Shown here piece after piece: positions 23,200 through 32,500 of a DNA stretch of 64,000 bases. A program made the translations under genes and the position numbers. Under the pieces are notes generated by a model. The model was not told where the DNA came from. It did no database searches and saw only the letters and a program-made list of their open reading frames with translations. Origin of the DNA: Acidimangrovimonas sediminis (GTDB taxonomy: Bacteria > Pseudomonadota > Alphaproteobacteria > Rhodobacterales > Rhodobacteraceae); NCBI RefSeq assembly GCF_002871005.1, contig NZ_PHSN01000008.1, positions 1 through 64,000 of the forward strand, written 5' to 3'. Numbering within the stretch: the stretch's first letter is position 1; every line of letters starts with the position of its first letter.

Positions 23200-24420
23200 A
23201 TGACGACGACCGAGATCAAGGCTCGGGCGGCCGGGACGGGTGTGTCCGGCGGCACGGGCGAGGCCCTGACGGTGAAGACCGCCCTGGCCGGGTTCCTGGA
23301 GGAGATCAGGGACTTTCGGGATGACGTGAAGGTAACCCTCAGAGAGCAGGAAGAGCGACTGACCATGCTGGACCGCAAGACCATGACCCAGGGCCGCCCG
23401 GCCCTTTCGCGCCCCGAACTTTCGCATGCCGCCGAGATCGAGGCGCCGCACCGCAAGGCGCTGGATGCCTACCTGCGGTCGGGCGACGACGACGGGCTGC
23501 GCGGCCTCGTCCTCGAGGGCAAGGCGATGAACACCTCGGTGGCGGCGGATGGCGGCTATCTGGTCGATCCGGAGACGGCGGCGACGATCAGCTCTGTGCT
23601 GTCCTCGACCGCGTCGATCCGGGCGATCGCCAACGTGGTGACGGTGGAGGCCACGAGCTTCGACGTGCTGATCGACCATAGCGACGTCGGCTCGGGCTGG
23701 GCATCGGAGACGGGTGCCGTCGCCGAAAGCGACACGCCGCAGATCGAGCGCATCACCATCCCGCTGAACGAGTTGAGCGCGATGCCCAAGGCGTCGCAGC
23801 GGCTGCTGGACGACAGCGCCTTCGACATCGAGGGCTGGCTGGCCGGCCGGATCGCGCAGAAGTTCGCCCGGGCCGAGGCGCAGGCCTTCATCGCGGGCGA
23901 CGGGTCGGACAAGCCGACCGGGTTCCTGAGCCATCCGGCGGTCGCCGAGACGAGCTGGTCCTGGGGCAGCCTCGGCTATGTCGCGACCGGCGCGGACGGC
24001 GATTTCGCGGCGACCAATTCGGTCGATGCGATCGTGGATCTGGTTTATGCGCTGGATGCCGATTACCGCGCCAACGCGACCTTCGTGATGAATTCGAAGA
24101 CCGCGGGGGCGGTGCGCAAGATGAAGGATGCCGATGGCCGCTTCCTGTGGTCGGACGGCCTTGCAGCGGGGGAGCCTGCGCGGCTGATGGGCTATCCGGT
24201 GCTGATCGCCGAGGACATGCCTGACATTACCTCGGGCAGCTATGCCCTGGCCTTCGGCGATTTTCGCGCCGGGTATACCGTGGCGGAGCGTCCCGACCTG
24301 CGGGTGCTGCGCGACCCGTTCTCGGCCAAGCCGCATGTCCTGTTCTACGCGACCAAGCGGGTCGGTGGCGATGTCAGTGACTTCGCCGCGATCAAGCTTC
24401 TGAAGTTCGCGGTCTCGTAA
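23200..24420 (+). CDS. g5: GTA major capsid protein
   Basis: The 406-residue HK97-fold capsid precursor has an N-terminal charged helical scaffold (about residues 20-75, FLEEIRDFRDDVKVTLREQEER) likely removed by the gp4 protease. The shell domain starts about residue 105 (NTSVAADGGYLVDPETA), with a conserved P-domain and loop region GDGSDKPTGFLSH. GGAGAG precedes the ATG. A strong hairpin follows the stop and may raise relative capsid output. Confidence 0.95.
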   Translation: MTTTEIKARAAGTGVSGGTGEALTVKTALAGFLEEIRDFRDDVKVTLREQEERLTMLDRKTMTQGRPALSRPELSHAAEIEAPHRKALDAYLRSGDDDGLRGLVLEGKAMNTSVAADGGYLVDPETAATISSVLSSTASIRAIANVVTVEATSFDVLIDHSDVGSGWASETGAVAESDTPQIERITIPLNELSAMPKASQRLLDDSAFDIEGWLAGRIAQKFARAEAQAFIAGDGSDKPTGFLSHPAVAETSWSWGSLGYVATGADGDFAATNSVDAIVDLVYALDADYRANATFVMNSKTAGAVRKMKDADGRFLWSDGLAAGEPARLMGYPVLIAEDMPDITSGSYALAFGDFRAGYTVAERPDLRVLRDPFSAKPHVLFYATKRVGGDVSDFAAIKLLKFAVS

Positions 24421-24429
24421 GGGGGCCGA

Positions 24430-24463
24430 GCGCCCGGCCCGCCGGGGCCGGGTTGCCGGGCGC
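24430..24463 (+). other. Strong hairpin after the capsid gene
   Basis: GCGCCCGGC (24430-24438) pairs perfectly with GCCGGGCGC (24455-24463), with further GC pairing inside the loop. There is no U-tract, so it probably acts as an RNA end-stabilising or partial stop element within the operon. The 153-bp gap 24421-24573 holds no gene. Confidence 0.55.
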
Positions 24464-24573
24464 GTGCCGGGCCCTCGCGGGGCACGCTCGTCAAGCTGCT
24501 GTCTTCCTCCGCCGGTCGGACGAGGTGGCGCGCGCCCGGATCCGCGGAGGATGACCAACGGGGAAACAAGCGG

Positions 24574-25176
24574 ATGATGACGCTGATAGAGCAGACATCG
24601 GTGACCGCGGCGCAATTGCCGGTGGCCGAATTCAAGGAGCACCTGAGGCTGGGTACCGGGTTCGGCGACGACGGGCTGCAGGACGGGCTGGCGGAAAGCT
24701 ACCTGCGCTCGGCGCTGGCGGCGATCGAGGGGCGGATCGGCAAGGTGCTGATCCAGAAAAGCTTCTCCTGGGGGCTGAACCAGTGGCGCGATGGTGCGGC
24801 ACAGGCCCTTCCTGTCGCGCCCGTGCAGCAGATTCTGTCGCTGGTGCTGCTGGACCAGGATGGTGCGGAGGAGATGGTCGACCCGTCGCGCTACCGGCTG
24901 GTGAAGGACAGCCAGCGGCCGAGGATCGCGGGGGCGGGCACGTGGCTGCCCGCGATACCGACACAGGGCGAGGCGTGGATCACCTTCAAGGCGGGGTTCG
25001 GGACGGACTGGACCGACGTTCCCGCCGATCTGCGGCAGGCAGTGTTCCTGCTGGGGGCGGAATATTACGAGACCCGGCACGAGGGCGGGGCGTCGAAGGG
25101 CGCGATCCCGTTCGGCGTACTGGCACTGATCGAGCGCTGGCGCACGGTGCGGGTGCTGGGCGGGGGACAGGCATGA
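24574..25176 (+). CDS. g6: GTA head-tail adaptor gp6
   Basis: The 200-residue protein matches the gp6-type head-tail connector family, which docks under the portal and begins the neck. The N-terminal FKEHLRLGTGFGDDGLQDGLAESYLRSALAAIEGRIGKVL and the C-terminal DVPADLRQAVFLLGAEYYETRH are family-typical. The first ATG is used; a second Met follows directly. Its stop overlaps the g7 start (ATGA). Confidence 0.88.
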   Translation: MMTLIEQTSVTAAQLPVAEFKEHLRLGTGFGDDGLQDGLAESYLRSALAAIEGRIGKVLIQKSFSWGLNQWRDGAAQALPVAPVQQILSLVLLDQDGAEEMVDPSRYRLVKDSQRPRIAGAGTWLPAIPTQGEAWITFKAGFGTDWTDVPADLRQAVFLLGAEYYETRHEGGASKGAIPFGVLALIERWRTVRVLGGGQA

Positions 25177-25511
25177 GCGCGGTGCGTCTGAACCGGCGGC
25201 TGGTGCTGGAGACCGCTGCCCGCGCGGGCGACGGGCATGGCGGGTTTCGCAGCGGCTGGACCGCGCTGGGCACGGTGTGGGCCGAGCTGCGGCCCGGCAC
25301 CGGGCGCGAGAGTTTCGGCGAGGCGGTGACCTACGCGCGGGTGCCTTACCGCGTGATCGTGCGGGCAGCGCCCCCGGGGGCGCCGGCGCGGCCGGTGCCG
25401 GGGCAGCGCTTTCGCGAGGGGGTGCGGATCTTCACCATCCTCGCGGTGGCCGAGATGGACGCGGCGGGCAACTTCCTGACCTGCTTCGCGCGCGAGGAGG
25501 TGCCGGCATGA
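25173..25511 (+). CDS. g7: GTA head closure protein gp7
   Basis: The 112-residue protein is a phage head-tail joining (stopper) type: NRRLVLETAARAGDGHGGFRSGWTALGTVWAELRPGTGRE is the family core. It is translationally coupled at both ends: ATG overlaps the g6 stop, and its stop overlaps the g8 start. It seals the head after packaging and attaches the tail. Confidence 0.86.
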   Translation: MSAVRLNRRLVLETAARAGDGHGGFRSGWTALGTVWAELRPGTGRESFGEAVTYARVPYRVIVRAAPPGAPARPVPGQRFREGVRIFTILAVAEMDAAGNFLTCFAREEVPA

Positions 25512-25915
25512 GCTATCAGGATGCTGCCGCGCTGCAGGGCGCGGTCTACGATCTTCTGGCAGGCGACGCGGCGTTGGCGGCCCTTCTGGGCGGCGCGATC
25601 TATGACGCGGTGCCGCCGGGCGACGCGCCGGAGACCTTCGTCTCGCTGGGCGAGGAGGAGGTGCGCGATGCCTCGGACGCCACCAGCGAGGGGGCCGAGC
25701 ACCGGTTCACCGTCAGCGTGCATTCGACGGCCTCGGGGTTCCTGGGCGCCAAGGAGGTGGCGGGGCGGGTGGCCGCGCTGTTGGTGGGGGCCGATCTTGC
25801 GCTGGAGGCGGGTCACTTGGTCGGCATCGGCTTTCTGAAGGCCCGGGCGCGGCGCACGGAGAACGGCGACGCGCGGCGGATCGACCTGACCTTCCGCGCG
25901 CGGATCGACCTTTAG
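25508..25915 (+). CDS. g8: GTA tail terminator gp8
   Basis: The 135-residue protein belongs to the DUF3168/tail-completion family, which caps the tail tube where it joins the head. Conserved elements are ALQGAVYDLLAGDAALAALLGG, EDRFTV-like strand EHRFTVSVHS, and GFLGAKEVAGRVAALL. Its start overlaps the g7 stop (ATGA). A 77-bp gap with a short GC hairpin (25938-25955) separates it from g9. Confidence 0.86.
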   Translation: MSYQDAAALQGAVYDLLAGDAALAALLGGAIYDAVPPGDAPETFVSLGEEEVRDASDATSEGAEHRFTVSVHSTASGFLGAKEVAGRVAALLVGADLALEAGHLVGIGFLKARARRTENGDARRIDLTFRARIDL

Positions 25916-25992
25916 GCTGTCACTTTTGAGACATTTCGGCGCCGACGTTGGCGCCCTGTTTGTCTGCTGTTTCACATATCGGAGAAATCACC

Positions 25993-26409
25993 ATGGCTGC
26001 CCAGAACGGCAAGGATCTTCTCATCAAGCTGGACATGACCGGCAGCGGCACGTTCGAGACGGTGGCCGGTCTGCGGGCCTCGCACCTCAGCTTCAACGCG
26101 GAATCGGTCGATGTGACCTCGCTGGAGAGCGCCGGAGGGTGGCGCGAGCTCCTGTCCGGCGCTGGGGTGAAGTCGGCTGCGCTGACCGGGTCGGGGATCT
26201 TCAAGGATGCCACGACCGACGAGCGGGCGCGGCAGATCTTCTTCGACGGCGAGGTGCCGAATTTCCAGGTGGTGATCCCCGCCTTCGGCACGGTCGAGGG
26301 GCCGTTCATGATCACCGCGCTGGAATATGCCGGCAACCATGACGGCGAGGCGACCTATGAGCTGACCATGGCCTCGGCCGGGGCCCTCGTGTTCACGGCG
26401 TTGACGTGA
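25993..26409 (+). CDS. g9: GTA major tail tube protein gp9
   Basis: The 138-residue protein is of the TP901-1-like major tail family: AAQNGKDLLIKLDMTGSGTFE at the N-terminus, then VDVTSLESAGGWRELLSGAGVKS. It polymerises as stacked hexamers to form the tail tube. ATG 25993 is chosen for GGAG upstream and family start; an upstream ATG at 25948 adds 15 unlikely residues. Confidence 0.9.
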   Translation: MAAQNGKDLLIKLDMTGSGTFETVAGLRASHLSFNAESVDVTSLESAGGWRELLSGAGVKSAALTGSGIFKDATTDERARQIFFDGEVPNFQVVIPAFGTVEGPFMITALEYAGNHDGEATYELTMASAGALVFTALT

Positions 26410-26747
26410 ACGGCATGGCGAAGGCGCCGGTAAATCCATGGGCCGGAGAGGTCGCGCTGGTCGTCGATGGCGAGCGGCGGGTGTGCAAGCTGACGCTCGG
26501 GGCGCTGGCCGAGTTGGAGGCGGGCCTGGGCGAGGACAGCCTGATCGCGCTGGTCGAGCGGTTCGAGGGGCGGCGGTTTTCCACCCGCGACGTTCTGGCG
26601 CTGGTGGTCGCGGGCCTGCGCGGCGGCGGCTGGGACGTGACCGACGCGGCGTTGCGCAGTGCCGAGATCGGCGGCGGGCCGGTGGAGGCCGCGCGGGTGG
26701 CGGCGGAGCTGCTGGCGCGGGCGTTTGCGCTGCCGGAGGGGCGGTGA
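26406..26747 (+). CDS. g10: GTA gp10, probable tail assembly chaperone
   Basis: The 113-residue protein carries the GTA-family block NPWAGEVALVVDGERRVCKLTLGALAELEAGLG. It and the next small gene occupy the tail-assembly-chaperone position between tube and tape measure. GTG 26406 overlaps the g9 stop (GTGA); ATG 26415 three codons later is an equally possible start. The stop overlaps the next gene. Confidence 0.85.
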   Translation: MNGMAKAPVNPWAGEVALVVDGERRVCKLTLGALAELEAGLGEDSLIALVERFEGRRFSTRDVLALVVAGLRGGGWDVTDAALRSAEIGGGPVEAARVAAELLARAFALPEGR

Positions 26748-26986
26748 AGGGCGGGCTCGACTGGCCCGGGCTGATGCGGGCCGGGCTGGGGACGCTGGGG
26801 CTGGAGCCGCGGGCGTTCTGGGCGCTGACCCCGGTGGAGTTGATGCTGATGCTGGGGATCGGGGGCGGTGCCGGGCCGCTGACACGGGTGCGGTTGGAGG
26901 AGCTGGCCGCGGCCTATCCGGACATTCCGGGCAAGAAGGGGCGGATGGATGACGACGGACCTGACGGATCTGGCGCAGGGGATTGA
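26744..26986 (+). CDS. g10.1: GTA gp10.1, second tail assembly chaperone
   Basis: The 80-residue protein contains the motif LDWPGLMRAGLGTLGLEPRAFWALTPVELMLMLG seen in the small DUF2376/phage tail assembly chaperone family. GTG 26744 overlaps the g10 stop (GTGA), and its 3' end overlaps g11 by 38 bp. Phages often make such chaperones by frameshifting; here they are two separate genes. Confidence 0.8.
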   Translation: MKGGLDWPGLMRAGLGTLGLEPRAFWALTPVELMLMLGIGGGAGPLTRVRLEELAAAYPDIPGKKGRMDDDGPDGSGAGD

Positions 26987-27605
26987 TGCGCTGGAGGCGA
27001 CGCTTGGCGGCTCGGCCGAGGTGGTGACGGCGTTCGATGGCGCGCTGTCGTCGATGCGCGACAGCCTCGTGTTCACCTCGCGCGAGGTGAACACGCTGTC
27101 GCGGGGGATCGGCTGGGGGCTCAGGCGCGCTTTCGACGGGCTGGTGTTCGACGGCAAGAGCCTGTCGGACGCGTTGGACGGGGTGGCCAAGAGCATGGTG
27201 GATTCGGTCTACGCCATCGCGATGCGGCCGGTGCAGAACGCGGTGGGCGGGGCGATCGCCACGGGATTGGAAAGCGTGATGTCGTCGATTCAGCCGTTCG
27301 CCAATGGCGCGCCCTTCAGCCAAGGGCGGGTGATGCCGTTCGCGCGTGGCGGCGTGGTGGCGCAACCCACGGGGTTCGCGATGCGCGGCGGTCGGGGGCT
27401 GATGGGCGAGGCGGGGCCGGAGGCGATCATGCCGCTGACCCGTGGCCCCGACGGGCGGCTGGGGGTGCAGGCGGCGGGCGGCGGCGGGGCGGTGAATGTG
27501 GTGATGAATGTGACCACGCCGGACGTCGCGAATTTCCGCCGCAGCCAGAGCCAGGTTGCCGCGCAGCTGGGCCGGGCGCTGAGCCGCGGCCAGAGGAACA
27601 GGTGA
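26949..27605 (+). CDS. g11: GTA tape measure protein gp11
   Basis: At 218 residues this is a very short tape measure protein, fitting the short tail of RcGTA. The N-terminal helix is followed by a segment with TSREVNTLSRGIGWGLRRAFDGLVFDGKSLSDALDG, hydrophobic helices, and the conserved GRGLMGEAGPEAIMPLTRGPDGRLGV tail typical of lambda-like tape measures. Length sets tail length, and helices enter the target cell during DNA delivery. It overlaps g10.1. Confidence 0.9.
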   Translation: MTTDLTDLAQGIDALEATLGGSAEVVTAFDGALSSMRDSLVFTSREVNTLSRGIGWGLRRAFDGLVFDGKSLSDALDGVAKSMVDSVYAIAMRPVQNAVGGAIATGLESVMSSIQPFANGAPFSQGRVMPFARGGVVAQPTGFAMRGGRGLMGEAGPEAIMPLTRGPDGRLGVQAAGGGGAVNVVMNVTTPDVANFRRSQSQVAAQLGRALSRGQRNR

Positions 27606-27609
27606 TATC

Positions 27610-28242
27610 ATGGGCTTCGACGAGATCCGCTTTCCCGCCAACCTCAGCTTCGGCTCGGTCGGCGGGCCGGAACGGCGCACCGAGATCGTGACGCTGGCGA
27701 ACGGCTATGAGGAGCGCAACACGCCCTGGGCGGATTCGCGCAGGCACTACGACGCGGGGGTGGGGTTGCGCTCGCTCGACGATGTCGAGGCGCTGATCGC
27801 CTTCTTCGAGGCGCGGCGGGGGCAGCTGAACGGGTTCCGCTGGAAGGATTGGGCGGATTACCGGTCGTGCCTGCCTTCGGGCCGCGTGGCCTTCGACGAC
27901 CAGGTGATTGCGACGGGGGACGGGGCGACGACGGCGTTCCGGTTGCAGAAGGTCTATCGTTCCGGCGACCAAAGCTATGCCCGGCCGATCCTGAAGCCGG
28001 TGGCGGGGACGGTGAAAGTGGGGATCGCGGGCGAGCCGCTGGTCGAGGGCCTGCAATATTCGGTCGAGGCGGCTACGGGGGTGGTGACCTTCGCGGCCGC
28101 GCCAGACGTGGGCGTGCCGGTGACGGCGGGGTTCGAGTTCGACGTGCCGGTGCGCTTCGATACCGACCGGGTTCAGGTTTCGGTGCAGAGCTTTCAGGCC
28201 GGGGAGCTGCCCAGCGTGCCGGTGGTGGAGGTACGGCTGTGA
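27610..28242 (+). CDS. g12: GTA distal tail protein gp12
   Basis: The 210-residue protein (DUF2460/TIGR02217 type) forms the ring at the end of the tail tube that receives the hub. Conserved blocks are FDEIRFPANLSFGSVGGPERRTEIV at the N-terminus and RGQLNGFRWKDWADYRSC near residue 75. It begins 4 bp after g11, and its stop overlaps the GTG start of g13. Confidence 0.9.
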   Translation: MGFDEIRFPANLSFGSVGGPERRTEIVTLANGYEERNTPWADSRRHYDAGVGLRSLDDVEALIAFFEARRGQLNGFRWKDWADYRSCLPSGRVAFDDQVIATGDGATTAFRLQKVYRSGDQSYARPILKPVAGTVKVGIAGEPLVEGLQYSVEAATGVVTFAAAPDVGVPVTAGFEFDVPVRFDTDRVQVSVQSFQAGELPSVPVVEVRL

Positions 28243-29108
28243 GCGATCTTCATGCGCATCTGGCGGAGGGGACGACCCATGTCTGCCGCTGCTGGGCGGT
28301 GGTGCGGGCGGACGGGGCGACCTTCGGCTTTACCGATCACGACCGGGATCTGGGTTTCGAGGGCATCACCTTTCGCGCCGGTACCGGCATGACGGCCAAG
28401 GCGCTGTCGCAGACAACGGGGCTGGCGGTGGACAACACCGAGGCGGTGGGCGCGCTGTCGGATGTCTCGGTCACCGAGGCGGACATCATCGCCGGGCGGT
28501 TCGACGGGGCCGAGGTGCGGGCCTGGCTGGTGGACTGGACCGACCCTTCGGCGCGGGTGTTGCAGTTTCGGGGGAGCTTCGGGGAGCTTGCGCGGACGGG
28601 CGGGAGTTTCACGGCCGAACTGCGGGGGCTGACCGAGGCGCTGAACCAGCCCTTTGGCGCGGTCTATCAGCCGGGTTGTGGTGCGGTGCTGGGGGACGGG
28701 GCCTGCAAGGTGGATCTGGGCGCGCCGGGATTTTTCTCGGAGCGCGTGGTGGAGGAGGTCGAGGACCGGCGGATCTTTCGCTTTGCCGATTTCACCGGCT
28801 TCGACGATCGCTGGTTCGAGCGGGGGCGCTTCAAGGTGCTGACCGGGGCGGCGGCGGGCGTGGTGGCGATGGTCAAGAACGACCGGCTGAGCGCGGAGGG
28901 CCGGGAGGTGGAGCTGTGGCAGACGCTGGCTACGGAGATTGCCGCGGGCGACATGGTGCGGATCGAGGCGGGCTGTGACAAGCGGGCCGAGACCTGCCGC
29001 CTCAAGTTCCAGAATTTTCTGAATTTCCGGGGGTTTCCGGACATCCCCGGGGATGACTGGCTGACCACCTTTCCGCAGCGGCCGGGCGTGGCGCAGGGGG
29101 CGTCATGA
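28239..29108 (+). CDS. g13: GTA baseplate hub protein gp13
   Basis: The 289-residue protein is a DUF2163/BR0599-family hub component. Notable are conserved cysteines in CGAVLGDGACKVDL (about residue 147) and CDKRAETCRLKF (about 247), which bind an iron-sulfur cluster in the RcGTA structure. GTG 28239 overlaps the g12 stop. It links the distal tail ring to the megatron tip. Confidence 0.9.
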   Translation: MSDLHAHLAEGTTHVCRCWAVVRADGATFGFTDHDRDLGFEGITFRAGTGMTAKALSQTTGLAVDNTEAVGALSDVSVTEADIIAGRFDGAEVRAWLVDWTDPSARVLQFRGSFGELARTGGSFTAELRGLTEALNQPFGAVYQPGCGAVLGDGACKVDLGAPGFFSERVVEEVEDRRIFRFADFTGFDDRWFERGRFKVLTGAAAGVVAMVKNDRLSAEGREVELWQTLATEIAAGDMVRIEAGCDKRAETCRLKFQNFLNFRGFPDIPGDDWLTTFPQRPGVAQGAS

Positions 29109-29569
29109 GTGCGGTCGGCGGGCAGGTGGTGCTGGCCGCCCGGGGCTGGATCGGCACGCCTTATCGGCATCAGGCCAGCCTGAAGGGGGCGGGTGCGGAT
29201 TGCCTTGGCCTTGTGCGCGGGGTCTGGCGCGAGGTGATGGGGGCGGAGCCCGAGGCGGTGCCGGCCTATACCCCCGACTGGGCCGAACCCGGGCGGGAGG
29301 AGGCGCTGTGGCGCGCCGCGCTCAGGCATCTGGTGCCGGCGGGGGGCGAGGCAGAGGACGCGCCGGGGGACGTGCTGCTGTTTCGCATGCGCGAGGGCAG
29401 CATCGCCAAGCACCTGGGGATCGCGGCAGAGGTGGGGGCGATCCCCAGTTTCGTGCATGCCTATTCGGGGCACCGGGTGATGGAAAGCCCGCTCACGGCG
29501 CCCTGGCGGCGGCGGATCGTGGCGCGGTTCCGGTTTCCGGGGCCAGAGGTTGAGGAAAGGGGTGCCTGA
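29105..29569 (+). CDS. g14: GTA cell-wall peptidase gp14 (NlpC/P60)
   Basis: The 154-residue NlpC/P60-family hydrolase carries the catalytic Cys in GADCLGLVRGVWREV (about residue 37) and a His in KHLGIAAEV. It is the TIGR02219-type GTA peptidase that is thought to open peptidoglycan for DNA delivery. Its start overlaps the g13 stop (ATGA) and its last base is shared with the g15 start. Confidence 0.9.
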   Translation: MSAVGGQVVLAARGWIGTPYRHQASLKGAGADCLGLVRGVWREVMGAEPEAVPAYTPDWAEPGREEALWRAALRHLVPAGGEAEDAPGDVLLFRMREGSIAKHLGIAAEVGAIPSFVHAYSGHRVMESPLTAPWRRRIVARFRFPGPEVEERGA

Positions 29570-32500
29570 TGGCGACGATCGTACTTGCGGCGGCGGGATC
29601 TGCCATCGGGGCGGGGTTTGGCGGCACGGTGCTGGGCTTGTCGGGTGCGGTGATCGGGCGGGCGATCGGGGCGACCGTGGGCCGCGTCATCGACCAGCGG
29701 CTGATGGGTGGCTCCAGCGGGTCGCAGGCGGTGGAGACGGGGCGGATCGACCGTTACCGCCTGACGGGGGCGAGCGAGGGCACGGCGGTGGGCCGGGTCT
29801 GGGGCATGACCCGCGTGGGAGGCCAGGTGATCTGGGCCACGACCTATACCGAGCATGTATCGACCACCTCGTCCACGGTGACGAGCGGGGGCGGCAAGGC
29901 GTCTTCGCCACGGTCGAGCCAGACCACGAACGTGACGGAATACAGCTATTCGGTCAGCCTTGCGGTCGCGCTTTGCGAGGGCGAGATCGCGGGGATTGAG
30001 CGGGTCTGGGCCGACGGGGTGGAGCTTGCGCCCGAGGATCTGCCGATGCGGGTTTACACCGGGTCGGAGGACCAGCTGCCCGACCCCAAGATCGAGGCGG
30101 TGAACGGGGCAGGGCTTGCGCCCGCCTATCGCGGCACGGCCTATGTGGTGTTCGAGGATCTGCCGCTGGGGGACTATGGCAACCGGGTGCCGCAGTTCAG
30201 TTTCGAGGTGCTGCGCAGGGCGCCGCGGCAGGGGGCGGAACCCGCGCTCATGACCGAAGAGGTGACGGCGGTCGCGCTGATACCCGGGACCGGGGAATAT
30301 GCGCTGGCGACAACGCCGGTGCATTATTCCTATGGTCCGGGGGTGAATGCTTCGGCCAATGTGCACAATGTGGGCGCGCGTACCGATTTCTCCCATGCGC
30401 TGGATCAGCTGGGGCTGGAGCTGCCGGCCTGCGGGTCGGTCTCGGTCGTGGTGTCGTGGTTCGGGGACGATTTGCGTTGCGGCGCGTGCAAGGTGCGCCC
30501 GAAGGTCGAGCAGACGGAGACCGAGGGCGTGGGCATGGCCTGGCGCGCGGGGGGCATCACGCGGGGCGAGGCACAGGCGATCGGGCGGATCGAAGAGGCG
30601 CCGGTCTATGGCGGGACGCCCGCCGACGGGTCGGTGATCGAGGCGATCTCGGCCCTGAAGGCGGCGGGGCAGGAGGTGACGCTTTATCCCTTCGTCCTGA
30701 TGGAGGTGCTTGAGGGCAACGGCCTTCCCGACCCTTATGGCGGGGCGGAGCAGGCGGCGTTTCCCTGGCGCGGGCGGATCACGCTGGACATTGCGCCGGG
30801 GCGCGAAGGGTCGGTCGACGGGATGGTGGAGGCCGATACGCAGGTGGCGACGTTCTTTGGTACGGTCCAGCCCGGGGACTTCGCGATCGAGGCGGGCGGG
30901 GTGGCGTATTCCGGCGCGGCGGAGGATTGGGGCTACCGGCGGTTCATCCTGTCCTGCGCCTGGCTCGCCAGGGCCGCGGGCGGGGTCAACGTGTTCTGCA
31001 TCGGGTCGGAGATGCGGGGGCTTGCACGGGTCCGCGGGGCGGGCGGTGTGCCCTTTGCCGAGGCGATGCGCGTGCTGGCCGCGGATGTTCGGGGGATCCT
31101 TGGGGCGGGGACGCGGCTGACCTATGCGGCGGACTGGTCGGAATACGGATCCTACGTGACGCCGGAGGGCAATCTCACGTTCCCGCTCGATCCGCTCTGG
31201 GCTGATGAGAACATAGATTTCGTGGGGATCGACAATTACCTGCCGGCGTCGGACTGGCGCGACGATCCGGGGCATGCGGACGAGGGCTGGGGCGCGATCT
31301 ACAACCTTGACTACCTTATGGCGAATATCGGGGGCGGCGAGTATTTCGACTGGTATTATCAGACCGGGGAGGCCCGCGAGATCCAGCGCCGCACGCCGAT
31401 CACCGATGGCGATTACGGTGAGCCCTGGGTCTACCGGGCGAAGGATATCCGGGGCTGGTGGGAAAACCTGCACTTCGCGCGCACGGGCGGGATGCGGGAG
31501 GCGCTGCCCACGGCCTGGGTGCCGGGATCGAAGCCGATTCGGTTCACCGAGATCGGCTGTCCGGCGGTGGACAAGGGGACGAACCGGCCGAACGTGTTCC
31601 TGGATCCCAAATCCTCGGAATCGGCGCTGCCGTATTTTTCGCGCGGGACGCGGGACGACCTGATCCAGCACCAGTACTTGCGGGCAATGGGGATCTACTG
31701 GAGCGATCCGGCGCACAACCCGGCGGCGACCCTCTACGCGGGGCGGATGCTGGAGCATGAGCGGAGCCACGTCTGGTGCTGGGACGCGCGATCCTTCCCG
31801 GCCTTTCCGAGCCGTGTCGACGTCTGGACCGACGGCGACAATTACGCCCGCGGCCACTGGCTGACCGGGCGGGCCACGGCGCAGGCGATGGCGCCGGTGG
31901 TGGCCGAGATCTGCGCCAGCTCGGGCGTGCCGCCGGAGGATCTGGACACGGCCCGGCTGCATGGGCTGGTGCGGGGCTACAGTCTGGACCAGACCGGCAG
32001 CGCACGGGCGGCGTTGCAGCCCTTGATGCTGACCTCGGGGTTCGAGGCGGCGGAGCGGGACGGGCTCCTGCGGTTCCGGCTGCGCGACGGGATTGCGTCG
32101 GTCAGCCTCGACGAGGGACGGCTGGCGCTGGCCGAGGAGATGGACAGCGCGGTGGAGGTGGCGCGTGCGGCGGCGGCCGAGGTATCGGGGCGGGTGCGGC
32201 TGAGCTATGTCGGCTGGGCCGGGGCCTACGAGGCGGCGGCGGCCGAGGCGACCTTTCCGGGCGAGGGGCAGTTGCCGGTGTCGCAATCCGAGGTGCCGAT
32301 CGTCTTCACCGGCGTCGAGGGCCGGCAGATCACCGAGCGCTGGCTGGCCGAGCAGCGGGTGGCGCGCGACAGTCTGAAATGCGCGGTGCCGCCGTCGATG
32401 CCGGGCCTCGGGGCGGGCGACGTGGTAAGCCTGCGCGGCCTCGACTACCGCATCGATCATGTCGAGGACGCGGGCGCGAAGATCCTCGAGGCGACGCGGG

